DNA of 34,533 bases from DAIDJM01 sp964250215 (GTDB taxonomy: Bacteria > Pseudomonadota > Alphaproteobacteria > Acetobacterales > Acetobacteraceae): contig CAXUEX010000012.1 in the NCBI GenBank assembly GCA_964250215.1, positions 1 to 34,533 on the forward strand, written 5' to 3'. Below the pieces are notes generated by a model, which worked only from the letters and a program-made list of their open reading frames with translations, was not told the origin of the DNA and searched no databases. Of this stretch, positions 8,181-15,095 are shown in pieces; within the stretch, counting starts at the first letter, position 1; each line of letters begins with the position of its first letter. The translations under genes and the position numbers were made by a program.

Positions 8181-8631
8181 CCGCCCTGTTCGGCTGCGCC
8201 ATGAACTGCGCATCGCGCAGGTTGCGGCCCGGGGAGCGCCTTTGGGTCGGACAGCGTCGAGACCAGGATGCCGTTGTCGCGCAGCACCTCGGAAGACCCG
8301 GACTGGGTTTCGCCGCCGACCAGATCGAACACGAGGTCGATGCCGCTCGCCTGGGGTGCTCGAAACGTTCCCGCTTGTAATCCAACACCGTTTGTGCGCC
8401 AAGGCCGCGCACGAAATCGGCATCCTCGCCGGCGCCGGTCGCGATATCTCGGACCACGAGCGGTCGCGAACTGCACCGCCAGGTGGCTGACGTCTTCAGG
8501 CGTGCCGTGGATCAGCACGCGCAGGGCGAGCGCGGCCAGTCCTCGCGCGCCGGCGACGTTCGGGCACCGGCACATCCTCAATGGCGGATGACCTCCGGAC
8601 CGCCAAAGCGGTGGATGCGGGCGGCTTTCAT
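8180..8631 (-). pseudogene. Frameshifted remnant of an NADPH:quinone oxidoreductase (MDR family)
   Basis: The remnant begins at an ATG (8631) with M-K-A-A-R-I-H-R-F-G-G-P-E-V, the normal N-terminus of zinc-free MDR oxidoreductases, and hits a TGA within 20 codons (8580-8578). Pieces then continue in shifting frames. First comes 'LIHGTPEDVSHLAVQFA', a degraded form of the usual 'VHGAAGGVGHLAVQLA' NADPH-binding stretch. Then 'EDADFVRGLGAQTVLDYKRERFE' in another frame (around 8410-8350), 'GIDLVFDLVGGETQ' in a third, and finally 'RDAQFMAQPNRA' near 8190. The segment between the N-terminus and the nucleotide-binding core (roughly 100 residues) is missing. Thus there is at least one internal deletion and two or more frameshifts. 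It cannot make a functional enzyme. Confidence 0.8.
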
Positions 8632-8720
8632 GCGAGCGGACTCCGGCGCTAACGAGCCCGAGAGCGCGCCTGCCGGCTGGGCGGTTTTGCACTCGGCGGA
8701 CACGAATGCTTGCGCGGCGG

Positions 8721-8796
8721 TGGTGGAGCTGAGGGGAATCGAACCCCTGACCTCCTCATTGCGAACGAGGCGCTCTCCCAACTGAGCTACAGCCCC
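8721..8796 (-). tRNA. tRNA-Ala (anticodon CGC)
   Basis: The minus strand folds into a complete 76-nt cloverleaf: acceptor GGGGCTG/CAGCTCC, D arm GCTC/GAGC, anticodon arm CCTCG/TGAGG with loop TTCGCAA, T arm AGGGG-TTCGATT-CCCCT, and an encoded 3' CCA. The third acceptor pair is G-U (G3-U70), the identity element for alanine. The anticodon is CGC, reading GCG, a codon used heavily in this high-GC genome. A possible promoter lies 16 nt upstream. Downstream of its 3' end lies the pseudogene scar. Confidence 0.97.
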
Positions 8797-8812
8797 GCCG
8801 GCTGGGCGCGGA

Positions 8813-8841
8813 CATTGCTCAGAGCGGCCGGCTCGCGTCAA
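8813..8841 (-). promoter_or_regulatory. Probable promoter of tRNA-Ala
   Basis: On the minus strand a -35-like TTGACG (8841-8836) is followed after 17 bp by GCAATG (8818-8813), a weak -10 match. The predicted start lies a few bases before the tRNA 5' end at 8796. The -35 and spacing are good, while the -10 is poor. Confidence 0.4.
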
Positions 8842-8918
8842 TATGGCGCAGGCCGGCGCTCCCCGCGCGATCCAGGCCGCGACCCAGGCCCGTCCCGGAC
8901 GGCTTCCAGGAGACCCGC

Positions 8919-11288
8919 ATGAACGCCCCGGCGCCGAACCTGCAGCGCGACCACGTGCCCGAACTCGCGGCGCTGCGGCAGATCGAGCGCAAGTTGCTGT
9001 GGCTTTCCGCCTGGATGATCCACAACGCCAACCATCTGCGGCCCAATCGCGATGGGTTGAAAGTGGGTGGCCACCAGGCGAGCTGCGCTTCGGTGGTTTC
9101 CATCATGACGGCGCTCTATTTCGCCGTGCTGCGGCCGCAGGACCGGGTGGCCGTGAAGCCGCATGCGAGCCCGGTGTTCCACGCCGTGAATTATCTGTTT
9201 GGCCGGCAGAACATCGAGCCTATGGCGGGGTTGCGGAGATTCGGTGGCGCGCAAGCCTATCCCAGCCGCGTGAAGGATGGGCCGGAAGTGGATTTCTCCA
9301 CCGGCTCCGTAGGATTGGGCGTGGCCGCCACCAGCTTTGCGGCGCTGATCGCGGATTATGTGCGGCTGCACGGGCTGATCCCCCCTGAGCGCGACGTGGC
9401 GCGCTACATCGCGATCGCCGGCGATGCCGAGTTGGACGAAGGCAATATCTACGAGGCCCTGCTAGAGGGCTGGAAGCACGATATCCGCAATGTGTGGTGG
9501 ATCGTGGATTACAACCGGCAGAGCCTGGATAGCGTGGTGCAGGACCGGCTGTTCGGCCGGTTCGAGGGTTTGTTCGGCGACATGGGCTGGAACGTGGTCC
9601 GCCTGAAGCATGGGCGGCAGCAGTTGGCCGCGTTCGCGCGGCCGGGTGGCGAGGCGTTGCGGCGCTGGATCGACGAGTGCCCGAACAGCCTGTACGCGGC
9701 GCTGACGTTTCAGGGCGGCGAAGCCTGGCGCGGCGCTTTGCTTGCCGATCTGGGGCGTGATGCGGGTGTGCGTGCAATCCTCGATCCGCTCACCGATGAC
9801 GAGATTTCGGCGCTGATGACCAATCTGGGCGGCCATGACGTCGAAACATTGCTGGAGGCCTTTACGGCGGCAACGGCAGACGACCGGCCCACCTGCTTCA
9901 TTGCGTACACAATCAAAGGCATGGGGCTGCCATTTGCCGGGCACAAGGACAACCATAGCGGGCTGATGACGCCCGAGCAGATGGACCGGTTCCGCACGGC
10001 GATGCGCGTGCGCCCGGGACATGAATGGGACCGGTTCGAGGGACTTGATCTGTCAGCGGAATTGCTTTCCGGTTTCATTGCCGGCCGAAAATTCGCCGCG
10101 CCTCTGACCGATTCCGGCCGCGTGTTTTCCGCGCCGGCGCAGGCGCTGCCGGCGACGGTGCCGGTGCCGAAACTGGCGGGCCGGAAGCTCTCCACCCAGG
10201 CCGGTTTTGGCGAGATGCTGGGCGAAATCGGTCGCCGCGAGGGCGAGTGGGCCGAAGCGGCTTCGCGTATCGTCACGCTGAGCCCGGATGTGACCGTATC
10301 CACGAGCCTGGGCCCGTGGGTGAACCGGCGCGGGCTGTTCGATCGGCGTGTGCGGAACGACGTGTTCCGCGACAGCAAGGTGGCCAGCCCGCAGCGCTGG
10401 GGCATGAGCCCCGATGGGCAGCACATCGAATTGGGCATTGCCGAGCAGAATTTGTTTCTGCTGCTCGGCGCTGCCGGGCTTTCCCATGCGCTGAACGGCG
10501 CACGATTGCTGCCGGTGGGCACCGTGTACGATCCGTTCGTCAACCGTGGCATGGATGCGCTGATCTATGCCTGCTACCAGGATGCGCGGTTTCTGCTGGT
10601 TTCCACACCCTCCGGCATTTCGCTGGCGCCCGAAGGTGGGCAGCACCAGAGCGTGAACACGCCACTGCTGGGTATTGCCCAGGACAGGCTTGCCGCGTAC
10701 GAGCCGGCGTATGTGGACGAACTCGCGATCCTGCTACGGCACGCATTCGCGCACATGCAGTCGCCGGAAGGTTCGGCGGTGTGGCTGCGGCTTTCCACGC
10801 GGGCGATCGCGCAGAAGCAACGGGCGCTGGATGCCGCCGAGGTGATTGCGGGAGCGCATTGGGTGGTGCCGCCCGGCGCCGGCGCCGCGATCGCGATCGC
10901 CTATCAGGGGCCGGTGGCGCCAGAGGCGGAGGCGGCGTTTGCCGCGCTGCAACAGGATGTGCCGGAGGCCGGGCTCCTGGCCGTTACGAGTCCAGACCGG
11001 CTTTACGCGGGCTGGGCCGCGGCGCAGCGGGCGCGCCGGCGGGGCGAAGCCGCGGAGTGCCATGCGGAGCGGCTGCTGGCACCGTTGCGGCGCGGCGGCG
11101 CTCTGGTGACGGTGCTGGACGCGCATCCGGCGTCGCTGGCCTGGCTGGGCGCGGTGCGGGCGCTGCGCGTGGTGCCACTAGGCGTGGACCGTTTCGGGCA
11201 GAGCGGCGATATCCCCGATCTGTATGCCGAATACGGCATAGATGAAGAGGCCATTCTGGATGCGTGCGCCCAAGCCCTCCTGACATGA
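8919..11288 (+). CDS. Transketolase-fold thiamine-diphosphate enzyme, AceE (pyruvate dehydrogenase E1)-like
   Basis: A 789-residue protein built like homodimeric 2-oxoacid dehydrogenase E1. The N-terminal domain has V-G-G-H-Q-A-S-C-A-S, K-P-H-A-S-P-V and a thiamine-diphosphate/metal motif G-D-A-E-L-D-E-G (from residue 168) with the partner V-D-Y-N-R-Q-S-L-D about 30 residues later. 'IAYTIKGMGLPFAGHKDNH' follows near residue 330. The pyrimidine domain has the catalytic-Glu block I-E-L-G-I-A-E-Q-N and a substrate-loop 'PEGGQHQSVNTPLLG'. A C-terminal transketolase-like domain ends the protein. The start at 8919 has GGAG upstream. Neither E2 nor E3 genes are near, so it may not be a classical dehydrogenase E1; the substrate is unknown. 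Its stop overlaps the next start as ATGA. Confidence 0.8.
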   Translation: MNAPAPNLQRDHVPELAALRQIERKLLWLSAWMIHNANHLRPNRDGLKVGGHQASCASVVSIMTALYFAVLRPQDRVAVKPHASPVFHAVNYLFGRQNIEPMAGLRRFGGAQAYPSRVKDGPEVDFSTGSVGLGVAATSFAALIADYVRLHGLIPPERDVARYIAIAGDAELDEGNIYEALLEGWKHDIRNVWWIVDYNRQSLDSVVQDRLFGRFEGLFGDMGWNVVRLKHGRQQLAAFARPGGEALRRWIDECPNSLYAALTFQGGEAWRGALLADLGRDAGVRAILDPLTDDEISALMTNLGGHDVETLLEAFTAATADDRPTCFIAYTIKGMGLPFAGHKDNHSGLMTPEQMDRFRTAMRVRPGHEWDRFEGLDLSAELLSGFIAGRKFAAPLTDSGRVFSAPAQALPATVPVPKLAGRKLSTQAGFGEMLGEIGRREGEWAEAASRIVTLSPDVTVSTSLGPWVNRRGLFDRRVRNDVFRDSKVASPQRWGMSPDGQHIELGIAEQNLFLLLGAAGLSHALNGARLLPVGTVYDPFVNRGMDALIYACYQDARFLLVSTPSGISLAPEGGQHQSVNTPLLGIAQDRLAAYEPAYVDELAILLRHAFAHMQSPEGSAVWLRLSTRAIAQKQRALDAAEVIAGAHWVVPPGAGAAIAIAYQGPVAPEAEAAFAALQQDVPEAGLLAVTSPDRLYAGWAAAQRARRRGEAAECHAERLLAPLRRGGALVTVLDAHPASLAWLGAVRALRVVPLGVDRFGQSGDIPDLYAEYGIDEEAILDACAQALLT

Positions 11289-12697
11289 TCAAACGAATGA
11301 AAGTTTTTTGCTTCTTTCTTTCAAGAAAGAACACGCTTTTTGCCGCCGCCGCCGCCGCACCCCTGCTGCCCGCCGCGCATGTAACCACAGTCACGCCGCA
11401 AGCCGGTTACTACAACGAACCCGCCGCGGCCATCGATCCCAGCGATCCGCGGCGCATGGCGGTGGCCTGGCAGATCCGCGGCGACGTGGCTTATTCCACG
11501 GATGGCGGCGCGAACTGGGCGAGATCGCCGGACCATCTGCTGCGCGGCTACCGCATCGAGGGTGACACGCAACTCGGCTTCGACGCGCATGGCCACTTGT
11601 ATGCCTGCAACATCGCGTTCGATCGGCTGGGCCGCGCGAATTACTGGGCCCAGGGCGCCACGCGCAATGCGATCCTGGTGTGGCATTCCGATGACGGCGG
11701 CCGAAGCTGGCCCGCGCCGGCGGCGGCGGTGATCGCGCAGCGCACCGCCCCCCGCATTCCGTTCGAGGACAAGCCCGGGCTGGTGGTGGACGACACGGGA
11801 TCGACGTTTTCCGGCAATTTGTATGTCGGCTGGACCGAATTCACGCTGGCCGATTCCCGAATATTGTTCGCCCGTTCCACCGATGGCGGAAGGAGCTTTT
11901 CGGCGCCGCTGAAGATCAGCGTGCACGATGGCGTGCCGCGCGACGACGAGGGGGCGGTGGAAGGGTTTGCCGGCGCCGTGGATACCGACGGCACGCTGTA
12001 TGCCACCTGGGCCGATGGCGGCAATCTGTTGATCACGTCTTCCAGCGACGGCGGAAAGAGTTTTTCGCCGCCGCGCGTGGCCGTGACCATTCCGGCTTCC
12101 TACTATTCGATCGCGGGCGTGGATCGCGCGAACGGGTTTCCGTCGCTCGCGGTAGATCGGCACCGGCATCGGCTGGTGCTCGCCTGGGCGGATTACCGCA
12201 ATGGCGGCGTGGATGCTTTTGTCGCGATCTCCGCGGATCATGGTGCCACATGGTCGGCGCCTTTCCGGGTGAACGACGATGCGTTGCACGATGGCGGCGA
12301 CCATTTCTTCCCTGCACTGGCAGTGGACGCTTCGGATGGCTCGTACGATCTGCTGTTCTACGATCGGCGCGGCGATACGAAGGATCCGCGCATCCGTGCG
12401 GCGCTGGCGCGTTCCACGGATGGCGGCGCCAGCTTTTCCAACCGGTTCTTTGCGGCGCCCGCCTTTGATCCGAAGGGCGATTTCATCGGCGATTATCTGG
12501 CGCTCTCGGCCGGTTCCGGGCGCGTTCTGGCGGCCTGGGCACAGGAACCTGCGCCGGGCACCAAGCTGGTGCGATCGAAATCCGGCAAGCCGGACAAGGT
12601 TCGGCTGCAGATCGATGTCGGCGTGGTGGATTTCAGCCCGGGTCCCGCAGAACCCGCCGCACCTCCGCCACCGCAAGCTCGAACATCGCCGCAGTGA
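11285..12697 (+). CDS. Exported Asp-box (sialidase/BNR-fold) protein
   Basis: A 470-residue protein with at least six Asp-box motifs (S-x-D-x-G-x-x-W/F): S-T-D-G-G-A-N-W (about residue 71), S-D-D-G-G-R-S-W, S-T-D-G-G-R-S-F, S-S-D-G-G-K-S-F, S-A-D-H-G-A-T-W and S-T-D-G-G-A-S-F. These mark a six-bladed beta-propeller as in sialidases and glycosyl-hydrolase-like proteins. The N-terminus M-I-K-R-M-K-V-F-C-F-F-L-S-R-K followed by an Ala-rich stretch works as a signal peptide; its first part is encoded by palindromic repeat copy 2. The ATG at 11285 overlaps the upstream stop (ATGA); 11297 is a second in-frame ATG. The sialidase catalytic set (Arg triad, Tyr/Glu) is not evident, so enzymatic activity is uncertain. 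The 3' end overlaps the convergent glycosylase gene by 65 bp. Confidence 0.75.
   Translation: MIKRMKVFCFFLSRKNTLFAAAAAAPLLPAAHVTTVTPQAGYYNEPAAAIDPSDPRRMAVAWQIRGDVAYSTDGGANWARSPDHLLRGYRIEGDTQLGFDAHGHLYACNIAFDRLGRANYWAQGATRNAILVWHSDDGGRSWPAPAAAVIAQRTAPRIPFEDKPGLVVDDTGSTFSGNLYVGWTEFTLADSRILFARSTDGGRSFSAPLKISVHDGVPRDDEGAVEGFAGAVDTDGTLYATWADGGNLLITSSSDGGKSFSPPRVAVTIPASYYSIAGVDRANGFPSLAVDRHRHRLVLAWADYRNGGVDAFVAISADHGATWSAPFRVNDDALHDGGDHFFPALAVDASDGSYDLLFYDRRGDTKDPRIRAALARSTDGGASFSNRFFAAPAFDPKGDFIGDYLALSAGSGRVLAAWAQEPAPGTKLVRSKSGKPDKVRLQIDVGVVDFSPGPAEPAAPPPPQARTSPQ
11299..11341. repeat. Palindromic repeat copy 2 inside the Asp-box gene start
   Basis: Arms TTCTTTCTT (11312-11320) and AAGAAAGAA (11323-11331) pair perfectly over 9 bp. 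The left flank AAGTTTTTTGC is shared in form with copies 1 and 3, and five T follow at 11337-11341. The whole element is translated as the N-terminal residues K-V-F-C-F-F-L-S-R-K-N-T-L-F of the exported protein. Confidence 0.8.
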
Positions 12698-13277
12698 GCC
12701 GGCGTGTGGAGGTGTTGTAGCGCGAGACGTGATAGCTATCGGCGAGGCAGAGATCGCCGGGCAGCGCGTGCACCGCGCCGTGCGCGAATTTCGCGAAACT
12801 CTGCTTCAGCCCGCGCGCCCGCAGCACCGCCCCGTGCGCCAGGCCACCCAGCGGCAGGATCACGCGCAGTTGCGGCATCGCGGCAATTTCGGCCGCCAGA
12901 AAGCCGTTGCATTGCGCCACTTCCTGCGGCTTGGGCAGGTTTGCCGGCGGCACGCAGCGCACGGCGTTGGCAATCCGGCAATCGATCAGGCGCAAGCCGT
13001 CGGCTGGATCGGCCGCGTAACTGCCTTGCGCAAACCCGAATTTGATCAGCGTTTCATACAGCAGCGTGCCCGCATAATCGCCGGTGAACGGGCGGCCGGT
13101 GCGGTTGGCGCCGCGCAGGCCGGGCGCCATGCCAACCACCAGCAGTCGAGCATCCGTGCCGCCGAAGCTCGGCACCGCACCGTTGAACCAGCCGGGATTT
13201 TCCGCCCGGTTCGTCTGCCGCATCAGCACCAGCCGTGGGCAGAGCGGGCAGTCCGGTCCCGGAAGTATTGCCGTCAG
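12633..13277 (-). CDS. Uracil-DNA glycosylase, family 5 (UdgB-like)
   Basis: Removes uracil or deaminated bases from DNA, starting base-excision repair. Family motifs are G-M-A-P-G-L-R-G-A-N-R-T-G-R-P-F-T-G-D-Y, N-A-V-R-C-V-P-P, and the C-terminal Y-H-V-S-R-Y-N-T-S-T-R-R-L-T. An iron-sulfur cluster is expected from four cysteines; the first two lie in D-C-P-L-C-P-R-L, upstream of the first GTG (13229) and ATG (13223) in frame. No ATG, GTG or TTG precedes that motif. The best start is therefore a CTG at 13277-13275, which overlaps the stop of the NYN gene as CTGA. The resulting protein has 214 residues, normal for the family. The CTG start is an inference; the family call is firm. Confidence 0.85.
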   Translation of the reverse strand: MTAILPGPDCPLCPRLVLMRQTNRAENPGWFNGAVPSFGGTDARLLVVGMAPGLRGANRTGRPFTGDYAGTLLYETLIKFGFAQGSYAADPADGLRLIDCRIANAVRCVPPANLPKPQEVAQCNGFLAAEIAAMPQLRVILPLGGLAHGAVLRARGLKQSFAKFAHGAVHALPGDLCLADSYHVSRYNTSTRRLTAAMFELAVAEVRRVLRDPG

Positions 13278-13876
13278 ATCGTATCCTGCGGATGATCGAT
13301 CGCTTCGGCGTTCATCGGCCGGGAAAGCGGCCGCGTGCGGGGCTCCACCTGCCGCCGAGTGAAATCGGGCGCAATCTCGGCCAGTTCCAGGAACTGGTCG
13401 GCCTGCCGGCGCAGCTCGTCCGCCACCATCGGCGGCGTGGTGCGTATCGAGGAGACCACCGAAACGCGTACGCCGCGGCGCTGCACCGCCTCCACCAGTC
13501 GGCGGAAATCGCTGTCGCCCGAAAACAGCACCGCGTGATCGATCTTGTCGGCCAGTTCCAGCATGTCGATCGCCAGCTCGATATCCATGTTGCCCTTCAC
13601 GCGGCGCCGGCCCGTGCTATCGGTGAACTCGCGCGCCGGTTTGGTCACGAGCGTGTAGCCGTTATAGGCAAGCCAATCGGTAAGCGGCTTCAACGGCGAA
13701 TATTCTTCAGTTTCCAGAACGGCGGAATAGTAATAGGCGCGGAGCAGGTGGGATTTCTTGCGGAAATATTCCAGCAAATTCCGGTAATCGACATCAAACC
13801 CCAGGTTGCGCGATGCGGAATAGAGGTTGGCGCCGTCGATGAACAGGCATAGGCGTTCGTTCGGGAGAAAATGCAT
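13274..13876 (-). CDS. NYN domain (LabA/DUF88) protein
   Basis: A 200-residue protein of the PIN-like NYN ribonuclease superfamily, LabA/DUF88 branch. The conserved acidic residues are visible in L-F-I-D-G-A-N-L-Y (Asp near residue 14), in K-G-N-M-D-I-E-L-A-I-D-M-L, and in L-F-S-G-D-S-D-F-R-R-L. These build a metal-binding nuclease site in the family, so RNA cleavage is likely but not shown for this branch. The ATG at 13876 follows a GAGAGG box. Its stop overlaps the probable start of the uracil-DNA glycosylase, so the two are co-transcribed and probably translationally coupled. The C-terminal 30 residues are not conserved. Confidence 0.85.
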   Translation of the reverse strand: MHFLPNERLCLFIDGANLYSASRNLGFDVDYRNLLEYFRKKSHLLRAYYYSAVLETEEYSPLKPLTDWLAYNGYTLVTKPAREFTDSTGRRRVKGNMDIELAIDMLELADKIDHAVLFSGDSDFRRLVEAVQRRGVRVSVVSSIRTTPPMVADELRRQADQFLELAEIAPDFTRRQVEPRTRPLSRPMNAEAIDHPQDTI

Positions 13877-13968
13877 GCGGTCCTCTCAATGCTCGCCTCG
13901 ATCGGCCGATCGGTTTGCCGGGGGCTGACTCTAAGTTGCTCAGAAAACGGTAGCAGCGCAAGAAACCC

Positions 13969-14463
13969 GTGGGCAGCACGCAATTTGTCGCGGTAGGCGC
14001 AAATCTTTCATTCGATTCTCGGCCACCGATACAACTCTGTGTTGAAGCTTTTCAAAGTATTTCTCGCATACCGGGTGTGTATGGACTAGTCTGCTCGCGA
14101 TGGTACTCAACCGCGCCGATTCCCCCAGGCCTGCAGCCTCGTTACGTCAACGGCATGGCCCGCTTCGAGCTTGCGGCAGATCCGGCCGACCTGCTCGCCG
14201 CCCTGCTGCGTATCGAGGCGGAAGCCGGGCGTGAGCGCGGCGTGCCGAACGCCGCCCGCACGCTGGATCTCGACCTGATCGATAGCGGCGGCCAGGTGCG
14301 GGCAGCGCCCGATCCGGTGCTGCCCCATCCCCGGCTGCATCAGCGCGAGTTCGTGTTGCGGCCGCTGCGGGACGTCGCCCCGTTCTGGCGCCACCCGAGG
14401 CTGGGCCGGTCGGTAACGGCGCTGCTCGCTGGCCTGCCGCCCCAGGATGTGCGCCCGTTCTAG
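13969..14463 (+). CDS. folK: 2-amino-4-hydroxy-6-hydroxymethyldihydropteridine diphosphokinase
   Basis: Transfers pyrophosphate from ATP to 6-hydroxymethyl-7,8-dihydropterin in folate synthesis. The 164-residue length is normal. The N-terminal V-A-V-G-A-N-L, the middle S-R-W-Y-S-T-A-P-I-P-P followed by Q-P-R-Y-V-N-G, the HPPK signature A-A-R-T-L-D-L-D-L-I and P-H-P-R-L-H-Q-R-E-F-V-L all fit. The GTG at 13969 is the only start that keeps the N-terminal strand; it lacks a clear ribosome-binding site. The first half of the gene (about 13970-14110) is visibly poorer in GC and uses codons such as TTT, AAA and TCA unlike its neighbours, while the second half is typical. The stop codon lies inside a strong inverted repeat. 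Confidence 0.9.
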   Translation: MGSTQFVAVGANLSFDSRPPIQLCVEAFQSISRIPGVYGLVCSRWYSTAPIPPGLQPRYVNGMARFELAADPADLLAALLRIEAEAGRERGVPNAARTLDLDLIDSGGQVRAAPDPVLPHPRLHQREFVLRPLRDVAPFWRHPRLGRSVTALLAGLPPQDVRPF

Positions 14464-14513
14464 AGCGTGACCGGCTCTGATTGGATCGGACATCGGTGCC
14501 GGTCACGCTCTAG
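14460..14513 (+). terminator. 16-bp inverted repeat at the end of folK
   Basis: Perfect arms at 14460-14475 (beginning CTAGAGCGTGACCGGC) and 14498-14513 (its exact complement) surround a 22-nt loop. The folK stop codon is in the left arm. A T-rich stretch with four T (14521-14524) follows a few bases later. It most likely terminates folK, and may belong to a dispersed intergenic repeat family. Confidence 0.5.
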
Positions 14514-14522
14514 CTCATTGTT

Positions 14523-14578
14523 TTGTCGAGCAACTTCATCGGCGCGCTGACGCGGTGTGTGCCGATGTTGCTCGACAA
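14523..14578. repeat. Second inverted repeat between folK and rpoZ
   Basis: Left arm 14523-14543 (TTGTCGAGCAAC, then TTC, then ATCGGC) and right arm 14561-14578 (GCCGAT, then GTTGCTCGACAA) pair over 18 bp with one 3-nt bulge and a 17-nt loop. It lies directly after the first hairpin and 32 bp before the rpoZ -35 box, so it could be a second terminator or a REP-type element. Confidence 0.6.
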
Positions 14579-14609
14579 GCCGGCTCACCTCCGCCGCGGC
14601 ACTGAGCAG

Positions 14610-14638
14610 TTGCAACATCGGGCCGCCGGGCCTAGCTA
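14610..14638 (+). promoter_or_regulatory. Probable promoter of rpoZ-rsh-acpS
   Basis: A -35-like TTGCAA (14610-14615) is followed after exactly 17 bp by TAGCTA (14633-14638). The predicted transcript would start near 14645, giving a leader of about 30 nt before the rpoZ ATG at 14676. Confidence 0.5.
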
Positions 14639-14675
14639 GACAAGTTCCCGCACCCCAGCCCGAAAGGCCGCGATC

Positions 14676-15071
14676 ATGGCGCGAGTCACCGTCGAGGATT
14701 GCGTCGAGCGCGTCCCCAACCGCTTCGAACTCGTGCTGCTCGCGGCCCAGCGCGCGCGCAACCTCAGCCGTGGCGAGGAGCTGACGGTGGATCGGGACAA
14801 CGACAAGAACCCCGTGGTGGCGCTGCGCGAGATCGCCGACGAGACCATCGAGCTGCCGAAGCTGGAGCAGGACCTCATCAAGTCGCTTTCGCGCGCACCG
14901 GAGCCCGAGCCGGCCGACGAGGAAGTGCTGGACCTGATCCCCACCGACCAGAACATTTTCGGCCTGCAGGACGTGTCGGCGGAGGAGGAAACCGCCAACA
15001 TGGCCCAGGAGGAGATGGCGCCCGACGACGTCGAGGCGGCTATCGAGGCCGAGCTCGGCCGCCGCCGCTAA
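14676..15071 (+). CDS. rpoZ: DNA-directed RNA polymerase subunit omega
   Basis: The 131-residue omega subunit binds the beta-prime subunit and helps RNA polymerase assembly; it also forms part of a ppGpp-binding site in proteobacteria. The conserved N-terminus M-A-R-V-T-V-E-D-C and P-N-R-F-E-L-V-L-L-A-A-Q-R-A-R are present, followed by N-P-V-V-A-L-R-E-I-A. The C-terminal half is acidic and rich in Glu, as in other alphaproteobacterial omegas, and longer than the E. coli protein. It lies 24 bp before the (p)ppGpp synthetase gene, the usual proteobacterial pairing. Confidence 0.95.
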   Translation: MARVTVEDCVERVPNRFELVLLAAQRARNLSRGEELTVDRDNDKNPVVALREIADETIELPKLEQDLIKSLSRAPEPEPADEEVLDLIPTDQNIFGLQDVSAEEETANMAQEEMAPDDVEAAIEAELGRRR

Positions 15072-15095
15072 CCCATGCCGCGCGGGGGGTGACCG

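Noticed and set aside
7847..8692. 281-residue continuous frame as one protein
   Set aside because: Its halves belong to two unrelated families, and the first half matches only in pieces spread over several frames, so it is a pseudogene fusion.
11321..12676. 451-codon open frame on the minus strand
   Set aside because: Antisense to the Asp-box gene, whose repeats and signal peptide prove the plus-strand frame.
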